Shown in pieces: positions 14,064 to 24,814 of a stretch of 29,861 nucleotides of DNA. The stretch's first letter is position 1, and each line of letters begins with the position of its first letter. Below the pieces are notes generated by a model. It saw nothing but the letters and a program-made list of their open reading frames with translations, had not been told where the DNA came from and made no database searches. The DNA lies in the IMG/VR virus record IMGVR_UViG_3300035698_024476, positions 1 to 29,861 of that record, one strand, 5' to 3'. Origin of the DNA: a virus. Made by a program: the position numbers and the translations under genes.

Positions 14064-17000
14064 ATGCCAGAAGACAAAAGTAAACTATTAGCACAATATG
14101 GTCCATACAATGAGGCTGACCTTGGCGATCCAGACGAAGGGGGTACATTTTGGGCTAAAGCGTTAAAAATAGCATCAGCAACCGCAGTAGCTGCGGGTGT
14201 AGGTTTTGTTGTATACAGGGGTGCTAGGGGTGCTGGTTTTTTGCCTTTTGGTAAAACAGTTTTCGAGAAGAGGGGTGCTTTAGACTTTCCTCTTCAAAAA
14301 TTCTTTCGTCCATTATCAAAAGATATTGTATTTAAGAAACCTATAAAGATACCAGAAATACGTATACCAGGTTTTGAGAAACCGCTAGTAAAAGGTAGAA
14401 CTATAGGCGGAATAAAATCTATAAGACATTTTAATATAAAAACAGCTGCGTGGAATGCTACTGAAGGACAACTTGGGAAGTATGGAGAGTTAGTAAAAAA
14501 GAGAACTTTTATTGAGAGTTTTCTGGAAAATCAAAATTTATTGCGTGAAAGTGGTTTTGGTTTAAGGGGCGTTAAAGAAAGCGTAGCACACTTATTTAGC
14601 AGGACAATAGAGTCTATACCTGAGTTTTTGAGCTATGCTGGTTTTGAGACTGCAGCTAAAAAAGCTAAAAAGATACCAGAGTGGATACTTGGTGGCTCAA
14701 CTTCTGCTCATCCTGGATTTTTAAAGGCCCCAACAAGAATACAAGAAGCACTAAAGAGTTCTGGATTTAACCCTGGTTCAAGAACTCCTTGGGGAGTTAT
14801 AGGTAGAGTTGCAACAAGAGTTATGCTTCCAGCGTACATTGCAACCCTTGGATATAACTATTTGGACTATAGGTTAAGAAGGTCTGAAGCTTTTGACAAA
14901 ACACCACTAAGAGAGGGAATTACTGAAGCTGGTGCTAACATGTGGGTTAAATCTCGCATGTTTATGCAAAAATCATTAGATAAGCTTGGTGCTCTTAACG
15001 CAAATAAATATATGCAGAATCTGTTTCCTGGATATCTAAGAGCAGCGGGACTTGTTCTAGGTTTATCTGCGGGGATAAAAGGAAAACAAGGATATCTATC
15101 GACACTTCTTAAGAGCTTTGCTGGTGGAGTAGGTGGTTATGCTCTAGAAAGAGGTCTTAGTTATTCTCCAGAACAACTCGAAAAGATATACTCAGGCGAA
15201 GAAGATGTAGCTGTAAAGAAGGGTAGATGGTGGGAATTTGGGCGAACACCATTTGAGGGTGGTAAGGTTTCGTATTACAGGCAACATTGGTATCCGTTGC
15301 TTAAGTCAAGATATAGAGAGCAAGGAGCGCTATATCCGTCTGAGGATTGGAAGTGGCAACACCATTGGCTAGTTGGGCCGATTACTGGAAACAAGCCCGA
15401 TCCATATGCTTGGGAAAAAAGATACTACAAAGAAAGACCATATCCCGTAACGTCTGGAGCGTTTGAAGATGTTCCACTTATAGGGCCAGCTTTAGATGCT
15501 ACTATAGGAAAAATAATAAAGCCAAGAAAATTGATGCACGAAGAGGAGTGGCTTGGATCTGGTGAAATGATTCAACAGCCAGAAGAAACAGAACGCATCA
15601 GAAGAATGCCCATTGATACAACCGAAAGACTTCAACTTGGCGGCATACCGCGTGGTGGTATGGGTGAAGTAATTACGCCAGAAGGCGTAAAGTATGCTAT
15701 CGGTGAGCAGCAGTATAGGTTTACAGAATGGTTTGGTTTACCAGGTTTTTACATGCAAGAAGCACTAAGGTCAGCAACTGGACAAGAAAGTTTATTTGAG
15801 CAAGCTAGATTGCAGGGGTCTGGGCGTGCTACTGGGTATGAGCGGTCGTATTGGGATAGAGATCTTGGTGGACTTTTAGGAACCACAGAAATTTTCAGGA
15901 GGTTTTTTCCACACAGAAGACGTCAGATAGAAGAGTATAATCCGATTGAGAATCTTGCAGGAAAAAGACATCCTTGGCTCCCTGGTTCTGAGTACTTCGT
16001 TGATTTTAAACACGGAGACCCATACATAAAAGTACCAATGGGCGAAGCAAGGCTTCCAGGGACAGGTTACGAAGCTTTAAACGAATTGCACTCAAATATT
16101 CCAGGTGTTTATGATGCCGTAGACAGATTTCTTATATTGGCAGATATTGCTCCGTATTCTGAGCAGTTCAAAAATTATAGAACAATAGTGAATATGTGGT
16201 CTAGGGCTGGAGTTATAGATAAAACGTGGGAAGGAAAGATAGAAACGGCTAGGGAACAAAGAAGTGAAAGGATGAAAAAATACGAGTTTCAGCCTCGTAG
16301 ATTCTCAAGGGTACGCAAGCAAGTAGACGAAGCTCTTACTGGAGATAATCTTAGCAAGATAGAGGAAGGAGCTGGTAGGGCCTGGGAAGGTGTAACCCAT
16401 ACGCTCTCAAACGTTCCAGTACCAGGCGTAAGTTACCTGGCTGGGAAAATGATGCCAGCAAGGACACCAATAGAACATTATGAAAGATTTCAGGTATTTG
16501 GAAGAGAAGCTTCATTTTGGGGACACCCAATACGAGATTTTGCTAAAGTATATTATCAAGAAGCCAGAGGGAAATTGCAACCCACATGGATTCCACCAGA
16601 TGTTAGCAAAAAACGTGAAATAGAAGAGTATTTTGATAAGGTTGAATATATAAAATATAAACAACTAGCAAAAAGATCAAGAGAAGTAGAAGATTATGGA
16701 CTTGCTAAAGAATTTGACAAAAGATCTAAAGAAACATTACACGGTTTAGATCCTTATGGTAGTTTTGCGAACATATTTAGAGCGATGCCAAGAGCTGAAA
16801 GAGATTATTTTACTGAATTTTCCGATGCACAGGGCGAAGAAAGAGAGAGAATAAGAGAGCTGACACCTAAGTATATGAGTAGGATATACGAAGCACAGTG
16901 GCAGATGAGAGATCGCAAGTCTGGCGTAGATGATGAAACTGTTGCAGTAGAAAGACAAACAAATGAAGATCTTTCTGAATTTTTCACTGAACATCATTTA

Positions 17001-17366
17001 CCTGGACCAAACTGGTTAGGATGGCATCCAGATGTAGATCTTGATAAAGTTAAACTTAAAGTTGTAAAAAACGAAGCTCTTGATATTCATGATTTCAATT
17101 TATGGAGGACGCAGGAAAAAGAAGCAACAAGAGAACCAGTACCATTTATAAGAGATTTTAGCACACCAAATCCACAATATGATACTCCAGTTCTAAGGAG
17201 AGATCTTATAGAAGAACTTACTAGCAGAGATTTTAGCTTTCCAGAAATAGAAATAACAACACAACCATCTGACAGGAGAATAGTTAGTATCGATTTTGAT
17301 GTATCAAGAGATCAATCAGATAAATTCTTACAAAGAGTAAAGGGCAGGATGCCCATAACAGTATAG
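14064..17366 (+). CDS. Very large tail protein in tape-measure slot (part 1)
   Basis: An 1,100-residue protein with only a weak AGGTG before the ATG. A hydrophobic stretch near residues 35-50 (ATAVAAGVGFVVYRG) and another about residues 325-360 (AAGLVLGLSAGI, AGGVGGYALERGL) suggest membrane-active segments. Long stretches are basic and aromatic-rich, with Trp, Tyr and Arg clusters (HHWLVGPITGNKPD, RHPWLPGSEYFVDF, GEARLPGTGYEAL). The C-terminus is acidic and helical. No long coiled coil dominates, unlike many tape measures. I do not recognise a named family. Position favours tape measure or ejected tail protein. It could be both, since the gene follows the chaperone-like pair and precedes baseplate genes. 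Confidence 0.6.
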   Translation: MPEDKSKLLAQYGPYNEADLGDPDEGGTFWAKALKIASATAVAAGVGFVVYRGARGAGFLPFGKTVFEKRGALDFPLQKFFRPLSKDIVFKKPIKIPEIRIPGFEKPLVKGRTIGGIKSIRHFNIKTAAWNATEGQLGKYGELVKKRTFIESFLENQNLLRESGFGLRGVKESVAHLFSRTIESIPEFLSYAGFETAAKKAKKIPEWILGGSTSAHPGFLKAPTRIQEALKSSGFNPGSRTPWGVIGRVATRVMLPAYIATLGYNYLDYRLRRSEAFDKTPLREGITEAGANMWVKSRMFMQKSLDKLGALNANKYMQNLFPGYLRAAGLVLGLSAGIKGKQGYLSTLLKSFAGGVGGYALERGLSYSPEQLEKIYSGEEDVAVKKGRWWEFGRTPFEGGKVSYYRQHWYPLLKSRYREQGALYPSEDWKWQHHWLVGPITGNKPDPYAWEKRYYKERPYPVTSGAFEDVPLIGPALDATIGKIIKPRKLMHEEEWLGSGEMIQQPEETERIRRMPIDTTERLQLGGIPRGGMGEVITPEGVKYAIGEQQYRFTEWFGLPGFYMQEALRSATGQESLFEQARLQGSGRATGYERSYWDRDLGGLLGTTEIFRRFFPHRRRQIEEYNPIENLAGKRHPWLPGSEYFVDFKHGDPYIKVPMGEARLPGTGYEALNELHSNIPGVYDAVDRFLILADIAPYSEQFKNYRTIVNMWSRAGVIDKTWEGKIETAREQRSERMKKYEFQPRRFSRVRKQVDEALTGDNLSKIEEGAGRAWEGVTHTLSNVPVPGVSYLAGKMMPARTPIEHYERFQVFGREASFWGHPIRDFAKVYYQEARGKLQPTWIPPDVSKKREIEEYFDKVEYIKYKQLAKRSREVEDYGLAKEFDKRSKETLHGLDPYGSFANIFRAMPRAERDYFTEFSDAQGEERERIRELTPKYMSRIYEAQWQMRDRKSGVDDETVAVERQTNEDLSEFFTEHHLPGPNWLGWHPDVDLDKVKLKVVKNEALDIHDFNLWRTQEKEATREPVPFIRDFSTPNPQYDTPVLRRDLIEELTSRDFSFPEIEITTQPSDRRIVSIDFDVSRDQSDKFLQRVKGRMPITV

Positions 17367-17374
17367 GTGAATTC

Positions 17375-19792
17375 ATGGCCGAATTTGAAAAATATACACA
17401 ATCATATAAAGGGGATACTTTTTATCGAACAAAATATCCGTCAACCCCTAGGCCAGCAGCGCTAAGGAGAGCCAGAGGTCGCGCGGCAATAAAACTTAGA
17501 GGTGGCCCTTCTGATGTACTTGATGTATTAAAATCTGGAGAAATTGCTGATGCTTTAGAAAAAAGAGCAGCAAGGATAGATGCGTCGTATACTGTACGCC
17601 AAAAAATACCATTAAAAGCTGGTGGATGGCAACTAATAGATAGAAATGCGTCTGTGTATGGTGCCATAGATCCGCATGTTCCAGTCTGGAACGTTGGTCC
17701 TGGAGATGTAAGTACGGCAGAGATAGCTGATGCATATAACAAATTGGCAAGAAGTAAAGAATTGCCAACTGGCATGAAACTTGAAGATGCGGCAAGAACG
17801 CCTGAGATGAGTGGTGAGCTTTCAAGGAGACGACTCATAAAATCAGAGTTTATGCCAGCCGGAAGAGTACGCCCCCAGACTCTACTAGGCGAAGATTGGG
17901 TTAGCCCAGGAAGAGCTGGAACAGAAATAGAAAAAGCTGGAGCTCAGATACCAAGGGGGCTAGAAAAGTACCCAGAAAGCATTAGAGAGGGTATCTTGTC
18001 TGGAAAACAAACAAGTTTTGAAACAAACGTTTTAGCGGACCTGGAAAAAAGATGGTACAAAAAAATAAGAGGACTACCACGCACTAAAAGAAAAGAGATT
18101 TCTGCTAGACTTAAGGGGAGTAGGGTTGTTGGAACAACCCTGGACAGAGGGGGACTTACCTATGCTGAGAAGGAAATTGCAGGTGAAGTTGCCGCCGGTA
18201 GGACATCGTATATAAATGCTCTAGATTTAGATAGGGTTAGCAATTATGAATCTAAGGCAAGTATACTTTCCAAAGAACTTGCAAGACAAGACTTGAAAAC
18301 TGGAGCATATCGTGCCGAAAGTACGTTAAGAAATATGGGCTTAACAGAAGCTCAATTAAAGGCCTTGAAACCTGTTGGAGGATATAGAAAAGTATGGATA
18401 CCAGGTGAGGGATACGTAGAGTCTGGAGAGGTTTTTGCGCGTGAAATTACCGGGACAAAAGGTCAAGAGAATCTTTTTAGAAGACTTCTTCCAGATCAAA
18501 CAGGTGACCCGCAGGTACCCTTTGATGAGCTGTCACTTGGAGACGATACTTTAGGAAAAACTCGCAGAAAAAGCAGAAAATTAGTAATAGATAGACACAA
18601 AGATTACGCTTCAGCACAATACGCCTACCCGAGGACTATTACTAGAACTAAAAGAAGATTGGCTTATAAGGAAGCCAGGTTAGCAAGAAAAGCCAGAGGC
18701 AGAGAAGCCATGCTCTTCAGGGAGACTGCAGCAGTTCCAGTTGGTGAATCATACGGTGCGACACAAGCCCCCGATGCATCAGCCATAAGAAGAATGAGAA
18801 CCATGGCACGAGCAGGAAGAGCAAAAACTCAGGCTTCAGCTACGCTTACAAGCATAAATCAGTCGATAAAAGACAGTGCATTACTTCCAGATATAGTAAG
18901 ACCAGAGCTCGTTTCTGAGGGATTGATACCAGCAGGAAAGACTAGGTTGACATTAAGACCATATGATCTTACAGATGATCTTCTTGCTAAATATACAGGA
19001 ACAACTAAGGGTATAGATGTTCTGCTTGGAGACAAAAAGATAGGTGTTGTTCCTTATGGTGGCGAAAGCGGGATGAAGGGTGGTACTATAAATCAGATAT
19101 TAAGATCAGAAAGAAATGCTGCATACCTAGAAAAATCAGGAAGACTAGCAGGTGGTCAACCATGGGGGAAGATGAGAATCTTGCAAGAGTTAGAGCCAGG
19201 CAAAGTATCTCAGATGAAGAATGTTCAAATAAGGGGAACAACGTTTTTTGGTCTTGATGATTTACTCCCAGGGCAAACGAAACAATCTGCACAGAAATCA
19301 GCTTCAAGGGGAGCTAGACTAGAAGGTTTCGAAGCCGTTAAATCGTGGATGAGAAAAGTGCCAGCAAAATGGAAAATAGGTGCAGCTGTAGCAGGTGTAA
19401 CACTTGGTGCTTTAATGTTTAGAAAAAAAGAACCACAGCAACTAGCACTAGAACCAGGAGGTGCTTCAGACACTTCTTTGTATGGTGGTCTAAAAGGAAG
19501 AACAATGTATCCAGAAGGAATGGAAGAAGATATGTCATCTCCAACGCAGGAGCCAGCGCTTCCTATGTCTTATAGCGCCAGGATAGAAGACCCAAATTCA
19601 ATACAAACAAACATAAGAATAAAAAGCGGAACAAGAAGAGATGTTGATTTTGAGGCTGTTGGTAGAGGGTTAGGGTTAATGGCTTCCAATAGGTCTGGGG
19701 CAGAATTGGGAGATGTTAACGTCAGAGTTACGGATGACTCTAGAAGAATGAATGATCAATATATAGACAGAAAAATAGCGAGGATAATATAA
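17375..19792 (+). CDS. Very large basic tail protein in tape-measure slot (part 2)
   Basis: An 805-residue protein starting 9 bases after the previous stop (AGGTG upstream), so it is a separate gene rather than a frameshift product. It is strongly basic across most of its length (many Arg and Lys, for example RRARGRAAIKLRGG and RKARGREAM). Near the C-terminus it has a single likely membrane helix (WKIGAAVAGVTLGALMFRKK, about 662-681) and then an acidic, disordered tail. Its stop overlaps the next ATG as TAATG. The helix and charge suit a protein delivered with DNA or lining the tube. I do not recognise a family, so tape measure, pilot and DNA-binding internal protein all remain possible. Confidence 0.6.
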   Translation: MAEFEKYTQSYKGDTFYRTKYPSTPRPAALRRARGRAAIKLRGGPSDVLDVLKSGEIADALEKRAARIDASYTVRQKIPLKAGGWQLIDRNASVYGAIDPHVPVWNVGPGDVSTAEIADAYNKLARSKELPTGMKLEDAARTPEMSGELSRRRLIKSEFMPAGRVRPQTLLGEDWVSPGRAGTEIEKAGAQIPRGLEKYPESIREGILSGKQTSFETNVLADLEKRWYKKIRGLPRTKRKEISARLKGSRVVGTTLDRGGLTYAEKEIAGEVAAGRTSYINALDLDRVSNYESKASILSKELARQDLKTGAYRAESTLRNMGLTEAQLKALKPVGGYRKVWIPGEGYVESGEVFAREITGTKGQENLFRRLLPDQTGDPQVPFDELSLGDDTLGKTRRKSRKLVIDRHKDYASAQYAYPRTITRTKRRLAYKEARLARKARGREAMLFRETAAVPVGESYGATQAPDASAIRRMRTMARAGRAKTQASATLTSINQSIKDSALLPDIVRPELVSEGLIPAGKTRLTLRPYDLTDDLLAKYTGTTKGIDVLLGDKKIGVVPYGGESGMKGGTINQILRSERNAAYLEKSGRLAGGQPWGKMRILQELEPGKVSQMKNVQIRGTTFFGLDDLLPGQTKQSAQKSASRGARLEGFEAVKSWMRKVPAKWKIGAAVAGVTLGALMFRKKEPQQLALEPGGASDTSLYGGLKGRTMYPEGMEEDMSSPTQEPALPMSYSARIEDPNSIQTNIRIKSGTRRDVDFEAVGRGLGLMASNRSGAELGDVNVRVTDDSRRMNDQYIDRKIARII

Positions 19793-22700
19793 TGGCCAAC
19801 AGTTTGACCCAATATGAAACAACTAATGGAACAACAGCCAAAGGATGGATTGAAGGTGGTAAACTTGCTGGTGAGTTTACTAAAAGGTATTCTAAGTGGA
19901 ACGAAGATTCAGACGCATTCTACGAAAGCCTTACTGTGCCATACAGCAAAATATATGAAGAATGGGCAAACAAAAATCAAAGCACAAAAGTATTGCCTGA
20001 TGTAAATTCTGAGATAGAAAGAATAGAAAAGCAAGCCGCAGGAAAAGATGAAAAAAAACAAGGCTACTTTAAAATAGGTACAGTCGAGCTTACTATACCG
20101 CCAATACAAATAAGTGTAAATGAGACAAAACAGAACCGCCCATACAAAACGCTTAGGACGTCTTCCGACATTGTTTTTCAATCTGGTAAATCTACCAAAA
20201 TTATAGAATTAGATATTTATTTTCATGATATAGATGAAATAAACAATAAACTTAGACCTTTGTTAGCACAGCTTAAGGCGTCTCCTTTTATACCGCTATA
20301 TAGTGATTATTTAAGGAGCATATTTCTTCCTGGTGATATTAAAAAAACGTCAAGCGAAGACAAGGACGAAGAAAAAGCTAAAAAAATAAAAGATATAGAT
20401 GCAAAAATAATGTCAAGGAGAAACGATTTAAGAGAGATTCTGCGCAAAAATAAACAGTTAATGGATTCAAGCCCAGACCTCATAGACAATCTTAATGAGT
20501 ATTGGGATGGTACATTAACAGCAAGAAATTCAAGTGGTTTAAATCAAAACATTAGTGTAGCAGAAAATCTTATAACCGTATTGACAGAAGCAGGAATAGC
20601 AGAGCCATATTCTGAGAAAGATAACATAATGGCTGTTTCTTATAGCGTTGAGATTGACGTGAAAGAGTATAAAAATGATAAAAATAATATTTTCCAGACT
20701 ATAAGCATACCTACAACAGATAGCAATATTGCTGGAGTTTTGTCTCAAGTAAATGTGGGTACTGTTGCTGGTTTTTCTGAATCATTGGTTTGTCATATTA
20801 CTTTTTTTATATTTAATTATTACCCGTTCAGTGATAGATTTGATTTTTTAGATAAAGACAATAAGCCAACACTTGATGTAGATAAATGTTTATATTTCAT
20901 ACAGTGGTATTCGTCTAGATTTCTAAGCCCAGACACCAACAGTGATAGCGATCATAAGTACTTTAAACCATTAAGCGGTAGCATGAATGGGAATATAACA
21001 TTCGAGTACATAAAAGAGATTGTTACGATAAATGAAAAAGATGAAAAAACTGTAGAAGAAAGTCCGATGGATCCAGTTAGCTTGGATGATAATACAGCAT
21101 GTTCGGCTATAACTGTTTCTCAAAGAAACAGCATATGTCTTTTGCCGGTGCTTCAGTGGTCTGCGCCTACATGTCAATACTTGGGATCTCACAATGCTAC
21201 CATAGGCATAACATTAGATACAATAGATAATAATTTTACAGAAAAGATTAAACACATGATAGATGAATGTGAAGAATCTGCTAGAATGGGGGATAAGGTA
21301 ACAAGGTCGAATTATATCCTAGTTGAAAATGAATTATTAGAACTTTTAGGTGTAAGAAATTGTGTTGTTGATGGTATCCAAACAAGCACAGTACAAGGTT
21401 CTCCTGGTATGACTAGAATACAGATTACTTTGACAGAGTTTAGCCCAAAACAGCTTAAAGGTGAAGCTATAGTTGTGTATAAAACGGCCGTTAAAGAGTT
21501 GCAGCTGGAATATTTTAAAGCAGATCTACAATTATATTTAGATGAAATTAATGGTGCAAGAAGTAAAGAGATACCAAGAAATAAACTAAGAGAAATATTG
21601 CAAGGAGACGAAATGTACAGAAATGCTGCAGGTGTACGTGATGAAGTTTTTCTTGAAAAAAAGTATTCAAATGCTATTATGCAAGCAGCGGCATCTATGG
21701 TTGGTCTTCCGCTTTTAAATACATTCCAAAAACTGTTAAGTAGGGATTCACTTAATTCCGTATATTTTGATGGAGACGAAAAAAGAATATCAGCTCTTAA
21801 AAATGTTATCGATTTATGTGGATCGCACGATAAAAGTGGTAATAAAAAAGTAGAAGCAATGTCTGTTTCTGGTTCAAAAGACAGAGAAGGAGTGCTTTAT
21901 AAATCTACAACAATAAGAGTAAAAGATTCAAACACAGCTCCTTCTAGGGAGTATAATAATGTGGACAAGAAAAACGTAGCAGATTATCTGAAGTTTTGTT
22001 TGTCAAAAGGATCAGGTATTAGTGATGTAGGTGAAATAGACGAAAGTGTTATCTATCTTTTGTATGAATCAGATCCTTTAAGCAAATATAGGCCAGAAGT
22101 AATAAACAACATAGAAGCGCATATAGGTGGAAATGGTGTTGGTTTAGATCCGCACGTGGAAAAAAGGTTGTTAGAAAATAAACTCTTTGTAGACACTAAA
22201 AGTAGAACTAAAAGATACCCAGATATGTGCCTTCCACTTTATTCTGATACCAAAAAAGTTGGCGTTGGATCGCCAAAAACAACATATAGCGTTCTAGGTA
22301 AGCCAAATGAAAACAATAGGCCAGAAGATACTCCTCGCGTAGATAGCGACACAGTAGAGCCAGATTTTTATTTTAATAATCTTATGTTAGACGCAGAAGA
22401 AGCACGAGAAAGAGCAGCAATTGTATTTGATAAAGAGTATGTAATGATGAGAGATAATATTTCAAAAAATATTGCTAGCCAAAAATTAGAAAATGATAAG
22501 AACGCATCTATACCACAAGATGATTTACAAAATGCAGAGGGACTAAAAGAGACAGATAAGGATATAAAAGAAAGAAGAGAAGCTGCAAAACGTTTTAAAA
22601 ATAAAGTAACAGCATTATATTTGTTACCAACATCTTCAGAAGAAAATGAATTATATAGAGAAGAAGTACTAAGAGAGGGTACTTGGGATCTTCCAGAAGA

Positions 22701-22848
22701 AGGTGTATCAACTAAAAACAAAATAGCTGATGATAAGAAATATTATAAAGAAAAAGATAAAACTATGGACGCGTCAACAGCAGATATATATGGATTAAAT
22801 GTTGATTCTTCTAAAAAAATAATAATAATTCCTGGAGAGAAAGAATAA
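19792..22848 (+). CDS. Large baseplate/tail structural protein
   Basis: A 1,018-residue protein beginning in the TAATG overlap. The N-terminal 280 residues include VELTIPPIQISVNETKQNRP, followed by SDIVFQSGKSTKIIELDIYF and LRPLLAQLKASPFIPL, a beta pattern with 'LRPL...PFIPL' that recurs in large-phage baseplate proteins. A second segment (about 280-370, VSYSVEIDVKEYKN and ESLVCHITFFIFNYYPFSDR) and a third (about 450-560, ending SPGMTRIQITLTEFSP) look similar in layout, suggesting repeated domains. A large helical and charged C-terminal half follows. It precedes the hub gene, so a baseplate hub or tail-tip ring is likely. No family name is certain. Confidence 0.6.
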   Translation: MANSLTQYETTNGTTAKGWIEGGKLAGEFTKRYSKWNEDSDAFYESLTVPYSKIYEEWANKNQSTKVLPDVNSEIERIEKQAAGKDEKKQGYFKIGTVELTIPPIQISVNETKQNRPYKTLRTSSDIVFQSGKSTKIIELDIYFHDIDEINNKLRPLLAQLKASPFIPLYSDYLRSIFLPGDIKKTSSEDKDEEKAKKIKDIDAKIMSRRNDLREILRKNKQLMDSSPDLIDNLNEYWDGTLTARNSSGLNQNISVAENLITVLTEAGIAEPYSEKDNIMAVSYSVEIDVKEYKNDKNNIFQTISIPTTDSNIAGVLSQVNVGTVAGFSESLVCHITFFIFNYYPFSDRFDFLDKDNKPTLDVDKCLYFIQWYSSRFLSPDTNSDSDHKYFKPLSGSMNGNITFEYIKEIVTINEKDEKTVEESPMDPVSLDDNTACSAITVSQRNSICLLPVLQWSAPTCQYLGSHNATIGITLDTIDNNFTEKIKHMIDECEESARMGDKVTRSNYILVENELLELLGVRNCVVDGIQTSTVQGSPGMTRIQITLTEFSPKQLKGEAIVVYKTAVKELQLEYFKADLQLYLDEINGARSKEIPRNKLREILQGDEMYRNAAGVRDEVFLEKKYSNAIMQAAASMVGLPLLNTFQKLLSRDSLNSVYFDGDEKRISALKNVIDLCGSHDKSGNKKVEAMSVSGSKDREGVLYKSTTIRVKDSNTAPSREYNNVDKKNVADYLKFCLSKGSGISDVGEIDESVIYLLYESDPLSKYRPEVINNIEAHIGGNGVGLDPHVEKRLLENKLFVDTKSRTKRYPDMCLPLYSDTKKVGVGSPKTTYSVLGKPNENNRPEDTPRVDSDTVEPDFYFNNLMLDAEEARERAAIVFDKEYVMMRDNISKNIASQKLENDKNASIPQDDLQNAEGLKETDKDIKERREAAKRFKNKVTALYLLPTSSEENELYREEVLREGTWDLPEEGVSTKNKIADDKKYYKEKDKTMDASTADIYGLNVDSSKKIIIIPGEKE

Positions 22849-22861
22849 AAATGGAGCAGAT

Positions 22862-24814
22862 ATGACTGGAGTACCCCCACCATATAAATACGAGAACGAA
22901 TCTGGTTCTATGAGCTTTGATGCTTTTAGTGATGAGCACAAAGAAGAATTGAAAAAAAATTTTATAGAATCTTTTCCAAATGATATAGTTAGAATGTGTA
23001 GAGCGTTCCCAACATTTAAGCTTAAATTCATAGAAGAAGACGCTAACCATATGGGTTTTTATGATGATTTTTATGGATACGATTCAGTTAGAAGCATAAG
23101 CATACATAAATCAAGAAAAAACGCAGCTGACACAGCCATTGTTGAACTTACAAATTTTAAGGGTGTGCTAGATAACAAAGATTTTAAAAATGCAAAACAT
23201 GCTGATACAGCAAAAGAACATCTTAATTTCAAGAGGGCAAACACAGTAGACGAGCAAGAAGAGATAGACAAAATGATGATTCGTCCTGGATTGAGAATAC
23301 AAATAAAATTAGGATACTCATCGCATGATGGTGATTTAGATAATGTTTTTACTGGCAAAGTAACTGAGGTCGAATATGGTGACATGATTACATTTGTTGC
23401 TCAGGGGTATGGCGTTGAGTTGTTGCATAAGGCGGGTCTTAGTTTTTGGGAAAGGGTTACACGTGCTACATTTGGTACGCCACGTCGTTTAGTAGCAAGT
23501 TTGATGACTAGTAGACATACAAGACACCTTGGCAGGAGAGGTATCAGCAACCCTTCAAAGGAAGTCATTGCTGGAGAACCTGACAAAAAAAGAACCTGGT
23601 TAGATAGCCCTATAGATGATAATGTATTTATAGAGTCTGGCGACGAAACAAGTTATTGGTTTGATGTTAGGTGGTGGGTGGAGCAGTTTAAAGTATATCA
23701 TACGACTGCATGGGAAGCGATACAAGAAATAACTACCAGATTTCCTGGACACATAGCCTCTGTAGTTCCGTTTGATGATAGGGCAACCCTCTTTTTTGGA
23801 TTACCAGATCAACCATACTTTTATACTGCAAGGAGGGATTATAGTATAAGGAGGGATTTTTGTAGCAAAGTAAAAGATGAAAAAACTGCAGTAGACGATG
23901 GTGGTGGGTCGTCACCGAAGAACTTAAATGCTAAGATATTTAGGTCATATCATTACAAAGATAGTGAACATCATATAGTTGCTAATAATATAAAAATAAA
24001 TTTTGATAATTTTTTTAATGAAATTGTAATCACTTATAAGGTGACCAAGGTAAGTCTTCGACCATGGAAAAAAAGAGTTTCCCTTCTAGATTTAATCGAT
24101 GACGGAAAAGCTGAATTAGCAGCAGATGATACAATAGAAGAGAAGTATCTAAAAACAAAAATATTAAACGTACAAAATTGTGAGAACAAAGCACAAGCAC
24201 TGCAGTATGCTTTAGGTCATCTTCTTTTGTCCACAAAGGAACTATACGACGGAGAGTTGGTTATACTGGGTGACGCAAAGATAAAACCACATGACGTTGT
24301 GATAATATCTGACGATTATAATGCGATGTATGGACCAATAGAAGTGAGAGAAGTTACGCATAATTTTGACAAAGACCAGGGTTTTACCACAACTATAGTT
24401 CCAGATCTTGTTGTGCATATTAATAATCCGTTCAAGATAGCTCAGTTAATGTCTTTTGGTTTCATGATGAGTGAGCTTTTTGTTAAATATTCGCCACAAA
24501 GACTTATGTTTAATCCGATGGGGACTCCTAAGTTAAACCCTCTTAACATGGATTTTGATTTAGAGAAAAAGATTTATTCATTATTTGGTAAGTCTGGTTG
24601 GCAAGAAGCCAGAAGAGAACCAATAGGACTGTCTCCTTTGGTGTATAATGGACAACCATATATAGCTGGTTTTGAGGGCATGAAACATGAAGATTGGTTA
24701 GTGAGAAAATGGGAGGGATATGTTAAAAAGTGGAAAGAGATAAAAGCTGGAACTAGGGCTGCGTACGATATTGCTGATACTGTTTTTAGTGGATCCATAA
24801 AAGGGGGAAAATAA
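22862..24814 (+). CDS. Baseplate hub protein (gpD/gp27-like)
   Basis: A 650-residue protein. After an acidic start, residues 130-190 hold RPGLRIQIKLGYSSHDGDLD, VFTGKVTEVEYGD and a following TFVAQGYGVELLHKAG. This 'pGxxIxIxxGY ... vFtGxVxxV ... vxAxGyxxeL' pattern is the tube-like barrel seen in P2 gpD, T4 gp27 and VgrG hub proteins, which join tube and spike. Residues 360-480 are beta-rich (ELYDGELVILGDAKIKPHDV) and fit the second hub domain. The C-terminus is helical, with Trp and Lys residues. It is followed by a small protein and the spike candidate, as expected of a hub. The barrel assignment is fairly good. The ends are unassigned. Confidence 0.7.
   Translation: MTGVPPPYKYENESGSMSFDAFSDEHKEELKKNFIESFPNDIVRMCRAFPTFKLKFIEEDANHMGFYDDFYGYDSVRSISIHKSRKNAADTAIVELTNFKGVLDNKDFKNAKHADTAKEHLNFKRANTVDEQEEIDKMMIRPGLRIQIKLGYSSHDGDLDNVFTGKVTEVEYGDMITFVAQGYGVELLHKAGLSFWERVTRATFGTPRRLVASLMTSRHTRHLGRRGISNPSKEVIAGEPDKKRTWLDSPIDDNVFIESGDETSYWFDVRWWVEQFKVYHTTAWEAIQEITTRFPGHIASVVPFDDRATLFFGLPDQPYFYTARRDYSIRRDFCSKVKDEKTAVDDGGGSSPKNLNAKIFRSYHYKDSEHHIVANNIKINFDNFFNEIVITYKVTKVSLRPWKKRVSLLDLIDDGKAELAADDTIEEKYLKTKILNVQNCENKAQALQYALGHLLLSTKELYDGELVILGDAKIKPHDVVIISDDYNAMYGPIEVREVTHNFDKDQGFTTTIVPDLVVHINNPFKIAQLMSFGFMMSELFVKYSPQRLMFNPMGTPKLNPLNMDFDLEKKIYSLFGKSGWQEARREPIGLSPLVYNGQPYIAGFEGMKHEDWLVRKWEGYVKKWKEIKAGTRAAYDIADTVFSGSIKGGK

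Noticed and set aside
17340-17380. Single tape measure gene broken by a frameshift
   Set aside because: The first gene ends with a normal stop and the second has AGGTG and ATG at proper spacing. Their compositions differ strongly.
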